DNA of 64,000 bases from Mycobacterium marinum (GTDB lineage Bacteria; Actinomycetota; Actinomycetes; Mycobacteriales; Mycobacteriaceae). The stretch's first letter is position 1, and each line of letters starts with the position of its first letter. Below the pieces are notes generated by a model that saw nothing but the letters and a program-made list of their open reading frames with translations, was not told where the DNA came from and did no database searches. The stretch is taken from positions 3,720,001 to 3,784,000 of the forward strand of contig NZ_CP024190.1 in NCBI RefSeq assembly GCF_003391395.1. Direction: 5' to 3'. Both the position numbers and the translations under genes were made by a program. This document shows, one piece after another, positions 58,701 through 64,000 of this stretch.

Positions 58701-61700
58701 AGGCGGTGGTGATCGCCCGCAACGACGCCCCCGGCCAACCCCGGCTGGTCGCCTACTACACCACCACCGGTAACGCGGGTATCGATACGGCGTGGCTGCG
58801 TGACCGCCTAAGTGAGGTGTTGCCGGCGTATATGGTTCCGGCCGCCTTCATGGTGATCGACGAACTACCGTTGACGGTCAACGGCAAACTCGACCGCCGC
58901 GCTTTGCCCGCCCCCGACTACACCACCACCGAGGCTTATCTCGCCCCGCAAGGACCGGTGGAAGAAGTCCTGGCCAGCCTCTACGCCCAAATCCTCGGTG
59001 TGGACCGCATCAGCGCCGCCGACTCGTTCTTCGAACTCGGTGGGGATTCCCTGTCGGCGATGCGTTTGATCGCCGCCGCCAACACCACCCTGCACGCCGG
59101 TCTGCGCGTTGCTGATGTGTTCGAAGCCCCCACCATCACCGCCCTCGCCGAGCTGGTGGGCACCACCACCACTACACAGGCGGTGCCGGCGTTGGTCGCG
59201 GGTGAGCGCCCGCCGCGGGTGCCGTTGTCGTTTGCCCAGTCCCGGCTGTGGTTTCTTGAGCAGCTTCAAGGCCCCTCGGCGGTCTACAACATCCCGGTCG
59301 TCCTGCACCTGCACGGCCCGCTGGACACCGAGGCACTCCGGGCCGCACTCACCGATCTGATCACCCGCCACGAAACCCTGCGCACCCGCTTTCCCAGCAT
59401 CGACGGCACCGGCTACCAAGACATCCTCACCCCCAACCAAGCCGAAATCTTCTGGCAGGTGGTGGATGCCCAGGGTTGGACACCCCAACACCTGCACACC
59501 GCTATCGACGAAGCCACCAACTACCACTTCGATCTAGCCGCCGAGATCCCGATCCGCGCCACCGTCTTGCACACCGCACCCCACCAGCACGTGCTGGTAC
59601 TGCTGATCCACCACATCGCCGCCGACGGCTGGTCGCTGGGCCCGCTCGCCCGCGACCTGAACACCGCCTACACCGCCCGCACCGCCGGACACCCACCGGC
59701 CTGGGTGCCGCTGCCGGTGCACTACGCCGACTACACCCTGTGGCACCACCAACTCCTCGGCGACCCCCACGACCCCACCAGCCTGCTGGCCACCGACCTG
59801 GCCTACTGGCAGCACACCCTGGCCGGACTCCCCGAACACCTGCCCCTGCCCACCGACCGCCCCTACCCCCCGATCGCCGACTACCGCGGCGCCAGCCACC
59901 AATTCAGCTGGCCCCCCGAACTAACCACCGCAATCCACACCCTGGCCCACACCCACCACGTCTCGGTCTTCATGGTCATCCACGCCGCCCTGACCGTGGT
60001 CCTAGCCACCCTCGCCGACACCAACGACATCGCGATCGGTGTCCCGATCGCCGCACGCACCCACCCCCACCTCGATGAACTGATCGGCTTCTTCGTCAAC
60101 ACCCTGGTGCTACGCACCCACACCCACCCCGCAGACACCCCCACCGACCTACTCGCCCACATCCGCGACCGCAGCCTGACCGCGTTCGAACACCAACACG
60201 TGCCCTTCGAACTCCTTGTCGAACACCTCCAGCCCACCCGCTCCCGCACCCACCACCCCCTCATCCAGGTCATGCTCGCCTTCCAAAACCACCCCTGGAC
60301 CCAACACGACACCACCGGCGCCGAAATGCGCCTGGGTGAAGCCAGCATCAGCCCCTACCCCGTCGCCACCCACACCGCCCGCATGGACCTGGTCATCTCC
60401 CTGACCGAACACCCCACCACCCCCAACACAGCACCGACCCTGACCGGCACCATCGAATACCGCACCGACGTCTATAACCCCACCACCATCAACACCCTGG
60501 CCACCCGCCTGCACCACACCCTGCACGCCTTCACCACCCACCCCGACCAACCCCTGCACCACCTCGACCTCCTCACCGACACCGAACACACCCACCTGCG
60601 CACCTGGGGCAACCACCCCACCCTCACCGCTCCCACCACCACACCCGCGATCTCGATTCCCGCCGCCTTCACCAGCGTGGTCGCCGCTCACCCCCACGCC
60701 CCGGCCCTCACCTTCGAGGACCACACCTGGACCTACCACGACCTCGATACGGCCAGCACCCAACTCGCCCACCACCTCCTGAACTACGGCGCTGGGCCGG
60801 GTGCGGTCGTCGCGCTGCTGCTCCCGCGCAGCGACCACGCCATCCTCACCATCCTGGCCATCCTCAAAACCGGGGCCGCCTACCTCCCCATCGACCCCCA
60901 CCACCCCCCAACGCGTATCGCGTTCATGCTCACCGACACCACCCCCACCGCGATCATCACCACCACCGAACTCGCCCAACACCTCCCCCACACCCCAGCC
61001 GTCGCCACCATCACCCTCGACACCCTCACCCTCGAGCACCACCCCACCACCCCACTACCCCCACCCAACCCCCACGACCTGGCGTACCTGATCTACACCT
61101 CCGGCACCACCGGAACCCCCAAAGGCGTGGCCATCACCCACCACAACGCCACCACCCTGACCACCACCCTGACCCCACAACTGGGACCCACCACCAACCA
61201 GGTCTGGTCACAATGCCACTCCTACGCCTTCGACTACTCCGTCTGGGAAATCTTCGGCGCCTTACTGGGCGGCGGCCGTCTGGTCGTCGTGCCCGAACAC
61301 GTCGTCACGTCGCCCGAAGAGCTGCACCAGCTCCTCATCACCGAGCAGGTCACCGTCCTCAGCCAAACCCCCGCCGCGTTTTACGCACTGCAGGCTGTGC
61401 ACACCACCCTGGCTGAACAGGGCCAGAAACTGGCGGTCAAGACGGTGGTATTAGGTGGTGAAGCCTTTACCCCCGCCCGCGCGGGGGCATGGCTGTCTCA
61501 ACAGCCTCACACCCGGCTGATCAACATGTACGGCATCACCGAAACCACCGTGCACGCCACCCTGCGCGACATCACCGAACACGACACCACCAACGACACC
61601 AGCCCCATCGGCACCCCCCTGCACCACCTGGCCTTCGCCGTCCTCGACAGCTCGCTGCGCCCGGTCCCACCCGGAACCGTGGGTGAGTTGTATGTCGCCG

Positions 61701-64000
61701 GTACCGGGGTCGGTGTCGGCTATTGGCGCCGGGGCGGGTTGAGCGCGACCCGGTTTGTCGCATGCCCGTTCGGGGCGGCCGGGTCGCGGATGTATCGCAC
61801 CGGCGATCTCGTGTGTTGGGGCCCTGATGGGCAACTGCAATATCTGGGCCGCGCTGATGAGCAAGTCAAAATCCGTGGCTATCGCATCGAATGCGGCGAA
61901 GTCGCCGCCGCCCTCACCACACTCGACGAGGTGCAGCAGGCAGTCGCCATCGCCCGCGAAGACACCCCCGGCCAACCCCGGCTGGTGGCCTACTACACCA
62001 CCACCAGCGGGACCGGGCTCGACACCACCGACATCCGCGCCTCCTTGAGCCAGGTGTTGCCGGCGTATATGGTTCCGGCCGCCTTCATCGAGATCGACCA
62101 ACTACCGTTGACGGTCAACGGCAAACTCGACCGCCGCGCCCTGCCCGCCCCCGACTACACCACCACCGAGGCTTATCTCGCCCCGCAAGGCCCGGTGGAA
62201 GAAGTCCTGGCCAGCCTCTACGCCCAAATCCTCGGCGGTAGTGACCGGGTCAGCGCCGCCGACTCCTTCTTTGAGCTCGGCGGGGATTCGCTGTCGGCGA
62301 TGCGTTTGATCGCCGCCGCCAACACCACCCTGCACGCCGGTCTGCGGGTTGCTGATGTGTTCGAAGCCCCCACCATCACCGCCCTCGCCCACCGAATCGC
62401 CACCACCACCACCACGACCACGCAGCAGGCGGTGGCGGCGTTGGTCGCGGGTGAGCGCCCGCCGCGGGTGCCGTTGTCGTTTGCCCAGTCCCGGCTGTGG
62501 TTTCTTGAGCAGCTTCAAGGCCCCTCGGCGGTCTACAACATCCCGGTCGTCCTGCACCTGCACGGGCCCCTGGACACCGAAGCACTCCGAGCCGCACTCG
62601 ACGATCTGATCACCCGCCACGAAACCCTGCGCACCCGCTTCAGCACCACGAGCGAGGGGATCGGCTACCAAGACATCCTCACCCCCAACCAAGCCGAAAT
62701 CTTCTGGCAGGTCGTGGATGCCCGCGGGTGGACACCCCAACACCTGCACACCGCTATCGACGAAGCCACCAACTACCACTTCGATCTAGCCGCCGAGATC
62801 CCGATCCGCGCCACCGTCTTGCACACCGCCGACCACCAGCACGTGCTGGTACTGCTGATCCACCACATCGCCGCCGACGGCTGGTCGCTGGGCCCGCTCG
62901 CCCGCGACCTGAACACCGCCTACACCGCCCGCACCGCCGGACACCCACCGACCTGGGTGCCGCTGCCGGTGCACTACGCCGACTACACCCTGTGGCACCA
63001 CCAACTCCTCGGCGACCCCCACGACCCCACCAGCCTGCTGGCCACCGACCTGGCCTACTGGCAGCACACCCTGGCCGGACTCCCCGAACACCTGCCCCTG
63101 CCCACCGACCGCCCCTACCCCCCGATCGCCGACTACCGCGGCGCCAGCCACCAATTCAGCTGGCCCCCCGAACTAACCACCGCAATCCACACCCTGGCCC
63201 ACACCCACCACGTCTCGGTCTTCATGGTCATCCACGCCGCCCTGACCGTGGTCCTAGCCACCCTCGCCGACACCAACGACATCGCCATCGGCGTCCCGAT
63301 CGCCGCACGCACCCACCCCCACCTCGATGAACTGATCGGCTTCTTCGTCAACACCCTGGTGCTACGCACCCACACCCACCCCGCAGACACCCCCACCGAC
63401 CTACTCGCCCACATCCGCGACCGCAGCCTGACCGCATACCAACACCAACACGTGCCCTTCGAACTCCTTGTCGAACACCTGCACCCGACCCGCTCCCGCA
63501 CCCACCACCCCCTCATCCAGGTCATGCTCGCCTTCCAAAACCACCCCTGGACCCAACACGACACCACCGGCGCCGAAATGCGCCTGGGTGAAGCCAGCAT
63601 CAGCCCCTACCCCGTCGCCACCCACACCGCCCGCATGGACCTGGTCATCTCCCTGACCGAACACCCCACCAGCCCCGACACAGCACCGACCCTGACCGGC
63701 ACCATCGAATACCGCACCGACGTCTATGACCCCACCACCATCAACACCCTGGCCACCCGCCTGCACCACACCCTGCACGCCTTCACCACCCACCCCGACC
63801 AACCCCTGCACCACCTCGACCTCCTCACCGACACCGAACACACCCACCTGCGCACCTGGGGCAACCACCCCACCCTCACCGCTCCCACCACCACACCCGC
63901 GATCTCGATTCCCGCTGCCTTCACCAGCGTGGTCGCCGCTCACCCCCACGCCCCGGCCCTCACCTTCGAGGACCACACCTGGACCTACCAACAACTCGAT
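49631..64000 (+). CDS. Giant multimodular non-ribosomal peptide synthetase, incomplete at window end
   Basis: GTG at 49631; the frame is open through base 64000 (4790 codons), confirmed by PCP serines at codons 996, 2074, 3140 and 4220 and by the last codon at 63998. Domain order: C-A-PCP, C-A-PCP, C-A-PCP, C-A-PCP, C-A(start). No epimerase, methyltransferase, ketosynthase or termination domain is seen. All five C domains have HHxxxDG; C2-C5 have the [11 protein letters not shown] and R-H-E-T-L-R-T-R-F motifs of LCL-type domains. Modules of about 3.2-3.25 kb are nearly identical in C and PCP. The + strand is extremely C-rich, giving Thr/His/Pro-rich linkers and many false antisense ORFs. It likely makes an N-acylated peptide; the product is unknown. 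Confidence 0.93.
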   Translation, partial: MRGGAKAVFHLTRGQLGIWLDQQVNDAGARWNLANLVVLDGAIIPDVLTKALRLAVQDSDSLRAVFYENDGEIFQEILPSQDFDVPFYDLRAFDDPVKEAYHRALLIRNKPMPLDQPLYRYAIYQTRTDEFYLYAGFHHLVCDGFGAMVHCNRLGMIYSALVAEEPVPPNFVGSLQDLIALETAYADSPDYHRDHKYWAEHLPADTDVDYRFINTNNRSTVSGGVSVPVRLDPAVVAAVQESCRTLGVRRSAILTAACALLVGKCCGHGSDIVLDFPVSRRVQPESLTFTGLMVGTVPLTLAGTPAESVAQFCRHTHSQIQAAVEHQRFPVETLTRQQQSPTPGHTASRVAVNFIPSTASHPFGQAPASAVCVAFGGASGFSVFFQNNGHELLVSTEGAADSESDFATTHIFVRRLEQVLVAMTTEADQLVSGIDLLTDSEHTQLRTWGNHPTLTNPPATTAVSIPAAFTAQVAAHPHAPALTFEDHTWTYQQLDTASTQLAHHLTTTHGARAGAVVALLLPRSDHAILAILAILKTGAAYLPIDPHHPHARIAFMLTDTTPTAVLTTTELTTHLPTSSGFPVITLDTLTNLDDHPTTPLPPPNPHDLAYLIYTSGTTGTPKGVAITHHNATTLTTTLTPQLGPTTNQVWSQCHSYAFDYSVWEIFGALLTGGRVVVVPEHVVTSPEELHHLLATEQVTVLSQTPSALAMLAPTTFDVETVIVAAEACPAKLVDQWAPGRALLNAYGPTETTIYATVSVPLHAGETVVPIGAPVPAAGLFVLDRWLRPVPPGVVGELYVAGAGVGVGYWRRGGLSATRFVACPFGAAGSRMYRTGDLVCWGPDGQLQYVGRADEQVKIRGYRIECGEVTAALTTLDPIEQAVVIARNDAPGQTRLVAYYTTTSGTRLDTTDIRASLSQVLPPYMVPAAFIEIDQLPLTVNGKLDRRALPAPDYTTTEAYLAPQGPVEEVLASLYTQILGVDRISAADSFFELGGDSLSAMRLIAAANTTLHTGLRVADVFEAPTITALAERVGADPVAQLPLIAGPRPPRVSLSFAQSRLWFLEQLQGPSAVYNIPVVLHLHGPLDTEALRAALTDLITRHETLRTRFPSIDGTGYQDILTPNQAEIFWQVVDAQGWTPQHLHTAIDEATNYHFDLAAEIPIRATVLHTAPHQHVLVLLIHHIAADGWSLGPLARDLNTAYTARTAGHPPAWVPLPVHYADYTLWHHQLLGDPHDPTSLLATDLAYWQHTLAGLPEHLPLPTDRPYPPIADYRGASHQFSWPPELTTAIHTLAHTHHVSVFMVIHAALTVVLATLADTNDIAIGVPIAARTHPHLDELIGFFVNTLVLRTHTHPADTPTDLLAHIRDRSLTAYQHQHVPFELLVEHLQPTRSRTHHPLIQVMLAFQNHPWTQHDTTGAEMRLGEASISPYPVATHTARMDLVISLTEHPTTPNTAPTLTGTIEYRTDVYNPTTINTLATRLHHTLHAFTTHPDQPLHHLDLLTDTEHTHLRTWGNHPTLTAPTTTAAISIPAAFTAQVAAHPHAPALTFEDHTWTYQQLDAASTQLAHHLTTTHGARAGAVVALLLPRSDHAILAILAVLKTGAAYLPIDPHHPPTRIAFMLTDTTPTAIITTTELAQHLPHTPAVATITLDTLTLDDHPTTPLLPPDPHDLAYLIYTSGTTGTPKGVAITHHNATTLLTQLDLDIPTGGVWSQWHSYAFDVSVCEIFGALLTGGRVVVVPEHVITSPHDLHHLLATEHVSVLSHTPSAFYALQTIDDTTHHNPTQPPLALTAVILAGEAFAPTRAAAWLSHHPHTRLINMYGTTETTVHATLRDITEHDTTNDTSPIGTPLHHLAFAVLDSSLRPVPPGTVGELYVAGTGVGVGYWRRGGLSAARFVACPFGAGGSRMYRTGDLVCWGPDGQLQYVGRADEQVKIRGYRIECGEVAAALAALDGVDQAVVIAHDASGQTRLVAYYTTTGGGGIDTAWLRDRLSEVLPAYMVPAAFMVIDELPLTVNGKLDRRALPAPDYTTTEAYLAPQGPVEEVLASLYAQILGGSDRVSAADSFFVLGGDSLSAMRLIAAANTTLNTSLRVADVFEAPTITGLAELVGTTTTTTQQAVPALIAGPRPPRVPLSFAQSRLWFLEQLQGPSAVYNIPVVLHLHGPLDTEALRAALTDLITRHETLRTRFSTTSEGIGYQDILTPNQAEIFWQVVDARGWTPQHLHTAIDEATNYHFDLAAEIPIRATVLHTAPHQHVLVLLIHHIAADGWSLGPLARDLDTAYTARTAGHPPTWVPLPVHYADYTLWHHQLLGDPHDPTSLLATDLHYWQHTLAGLPEHLPLPTDRPYPPIADYRGASHQFSWPPELTTAIHTLAHTHHVSVFMVIHAALTVVLATLADTNDIAIGVPIAARTHPHLDELIGFFVNTLVLRTHTHPADTPTDLLAHIRDRSLTAFEHQHVPFELLVEHLHPTRSRTHHPLIQVMLAFQNHPWTQHDTTGAEMRLGEARISPYPVATHTARMDLVISLTEHPTSPDTAPALTGTIEYRTDVYDPTTINTLATRLHHTLHAFTTHPDQPLHHLDLLTDTEHTHLRTWGNHPTLTAPTTTAVSIPAAFTAQVAAHPHAPALTFEDHTWTYHDLDTASTQLAHHLTTTHGARAGAVVALLLPRSDHAILTILAILKTGAAYLPIDPHHPPTRIAFMLTDTTPTAIITTTELAQHLPDTPAIATITLDTLTLDDHPTTPLLPPDPHDLAYLIYTSGTTGTPKGVAITHHNATTLLTQLDLDIPTGGVWSQWHSYAFDVSVWEIFGALLRGARLVVIPEHVITSPHDLHHLLATEQVTVLSHTPSALAQLSPQTLDTATVIVAGEACPPDLAQRWASGRALLNAYGPTETTIYATISNPLQPDADLVPIGAPVPGAGVFVLDRWLRPVPPGTVGELYVAGTGVGVGYWRRGGLSAARFVACPFGAAGSRMYRTGDLVCWGPDGQLQYVGRADEQVKIRGYRIECGEVAAALAALDGVDQAVVIARNDAPGQPRLVAYYTTTGNAGIDTAWLRDRLSEVLPAYMVPAAFMVIDELPLTVNGKLDRRALPAPDYTTTEAYLAPQGPVEEVLASLYAQILGVDRISAADSFFELGGDSLSAMRLIAAANTTLHAGLRVADVFEAPTITALAELVGTTTTTQAVPALVAGERPPRVPLSFAQSRLWFLEQLQGPSAVYNIPVVLHLHGPLDTEALRAALTDLITRHETLRTRFPSIDGTGYQDILTPNQAEIFWQVVDAQGWTPQHLHTAIDEATNYHFDLAAEIPIRATVLHTAPHQHVLVLLIHHIAADGWSLGPLARDLNTAYTARTAGHPPAWVPLPVHYADYTLWHHQLLGDPHDPTSLLATDLAYWQHTLAGLPEHLPLPTDRPYPPIADYRGASHQFSWPPELTTAIHTLAHTHHVSVFMVIHAALTVVLATLADTNDIAIGVPIAARTHPHLDELIGFFVNTLVLRTHTHPADTPTDLLAHIRDRSLTAFEHQHVPFELLVEHLQPTRSRTHHPLIQVMLAFQNHPWTQHDTTGAEMRLGEASISPYPVATHTARMDLVISLTEHPTTPNTAPTLTGTIEYRTDVYNPTTINTLATRLHHTLHAFTTHPDQPLHHLDLLTDTEHTHLRTWGNHPTLTAPTTTPAISIPAAFTSVVAAHPHAPALTFEDHTWTYHDLDTASTQLAHHLLNYGAGPGAVVALLLPRSDHAILTILAILKTGAAYLPIDPHHPPTRIAFMLTDTTPTAIITTTELAQHLPHTPAVATITLDTLTLEHHPTTPLPPPNPHDLAYLIYTSGTTGTPKGVAITHHNATTLTTTLTPQLGPTTNQVWSQCHSYAFDYSVWEIFGALLGGGRLVVVPEHVVTSPEELHQLLITEQVTVLSQTPAAFYALQAVHTTLAEQGQKLAVKTVVLGGEAFTPARAGAWLSQQPHTRLINMYGITETTVHATLRDITEHDTTNDTSPIGTPLHHLAFAVLDSSLRPVPPGTVGELYVAGTGVGVGYWRRGGLSATRFVACPFGAAGSRMYRTGDLVCWGPDGQLQYLGRADEQVKIRGYRIECGEVAAALTTLDEVQQAVAIAREDTPGQPRLVAYYTTTSGTGLDTTDIRASLSQVLPAYMVPAAFIEIDQLPLTVNGKLDRRALPAPDYTTTEAYLAPQGPVEEVLASLYAQILGGSDRVSAADSFFELGGDSLSAMRLIAAANTTLHAGLRVADVFEAPTITALAHRIATTTTTTTQQAVAALVAGERPPRVPLSFAQSRLWFLEQLQGPSAVYNIPVVLHLHGPLDTEALRAALDDLITRHETLRTRFSTTSEGIGYQDILTPNQAEIFWQVVDARGWTPQHLHTAIDEATNYHFDLAAEIPIRATVLHTADHQHVLVLLIHHIAADGWSLGPLARDLNTAYTARTAGHPPTWVPLPVHYADYTLWHHQLLGDPHDPTSLLATDLAYWQHTLAGLPEHLPLPTDRPYPPIADYRGASHQFSWPPELTTAIHTLAHTHHVSVFMVIHAALTVVLATLADTNDIAIGVPIAARTHPHLDELIGFFVNTLVLRTHTHPADTPTDLLAHIRDRSLTAYQHQHVPFELLVEHLHPTRSRTHHPLIQVMLAFQNHPWTQHDTTGAEMRLGEASISPYPVATHTARMDLVISLTEHPTSPDTAPTLTGTIEYRTDVYDPTTINTLATRLHHTLHAFTTHPDQPLHHLDLLTDTEHTHLRTWGNHPTLTAPTTTPAISIPAAFTSVVAAHPHAPALTFEDHTWTYQQLD
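52741..55980 (+). other. NRPS module 2: C2, A2, PCP2
   Basis: C2 has H-H-I-A-A-D-G from 53171. A2 (about 54220-55740) reads D-V-C-S-I-A-M-V-H-K; the ending M-V-H-K and [11 protein letters not shown] recall threonine-activating domains, but the usual Trp of the A4 motif is Cys (54803-54805). PCP2 is F-F-V-L-G-G-D-S-L (Val instead of Glu), Ser codon 55850-55852. Confidence 0.85.
55981..59180 (+). other. NRPS module 3: C3, A3, PCP3
   Basis: C3 has H-H-I-A-A-D-G from 56420. A3 (about 57460-58960) reads D-V-W-S-I-A-A-I-Y-K, differing from A1 at one position only. Its C-terminal half is A1-like (Y-G-P-T-E-T-T-I-Y) while the A3-A4 region resembles A2 ([13 protein letters not shown]). PCP3 Ser codon is 59048-59050. 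Confidence 0.85.
59181..62430 (+). other. NRPS module 4: C4, A4, PCP4
   Basis: C4 has H-H-I-A-A-D-G from 59609. A4 (about 60650-62160) reads D-Y-W-S-V-G-M-V-H-K, which agrees with a common Thr code (D-F-W-N-I-G-M-V-H-K) at seven of ten positions. The front half is like A1 and the back half like A2. PCP4 Ser codon is 62288-62290. Confidence 0.85.
62431..64000 (+). other. NRPS module 5: C5 and start of A5
   Basis: C5 has H-H-I-A-A-D-G from 62861 and is again nearly identical to C2-C4. The linker and first A5 residues ([12 protein letters not shown]) begin near 63920; the window ends before any specificity residue of A5. Confidence 0.85.

Noticed and set aside
53038..63994. Many long ORFs in other frames and on the minus strand across the NRPS (for example 53711-54925 and 60149-61042)
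   Set aside because: They recur at the module spacing, are Gly/Val or Pro/Thr low-complexity, and arise from the C-rich bias of the true frame.

Overview
The window is chromosomal DNA of a high-GC actinomycete, almost certainly a slow-growing Mycobacterium. From base 1 to about 39,100, gene order, orientation and protein sequence follow the M. tuberculosis block Rv2185c-Rv2216 as I recall it; this is recognition from memory, since no search could be run. Exceptions are an extra cobU next to cobT, a small cysteine-rich ORF near 6.5 kb, and a small frameshifted membrane-protein gene after pepB.

Region 1 (1-9.8 kb): SRPBCC-type proteins, fadD15, a 57-bp tandem repeat that carries copies of the end of pimB, the mannosyltransferase pimB, a metallopeptidase-like protein and the NlpC/P60 hydrolase ripC (envelope functions), then a DnaQ-UvrC-like nuclease and trpD. 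Region 2 (9.9-18.2 kb): respiratory block ctaE-qcrC-qcrA-qcrB, then on the minus strand ctaC-ctaF and mmpS3-DUF2561; together these are most of the bc1-aa3 supercomplex. Region 3 (18.5-39.1 kb): mostly central metabolism: asnB, adenosine kinase, an IscA-like Fe-S protein, glycerate kinase, cobU-cobT-cobS, an MFS protein, ilvE, gcvT, an adenylyl cyclase, pepB, ephD, dlaT and an SDR-type epimerase.

Region 4 (39.1-64 kb, runs off the end) is accessory. Where I would expect lipB after the Rv2216-like gene, there is a minus-strand set of transport and helper genes: mmpS, mmpL, mbtH, an mmpS remnant, a second mmpL and a DrrA/DrrB-like ABC transporter. Divergent from it, after a 1.2-kb gene-poor spacer, is a giant NRPS gene starting with GTG at 49631 and open to base 64000 (4790 codons). 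It holds a distinctive N-terminal condensation domain, four complete A-PCP units, four further C domains and the start of a fifth A domain. No epimerase domain is present, the modules are nearly identical to each other, and the adenylation domains are mosaics.

Together, NRPS, MbtH, MmpS/MmpL pairs and an ABC exporter look like a locus for making and exporting a lipopeptide. It resembles the glycopeptidolipid locus in parts but differs in module number, in lacking epimerases, and in having a recently duplicated and re-diversified mmpL. This is the best candidate here for an undescribed system. Its 3' end (termination domain, tailoring genes) is outside the window.
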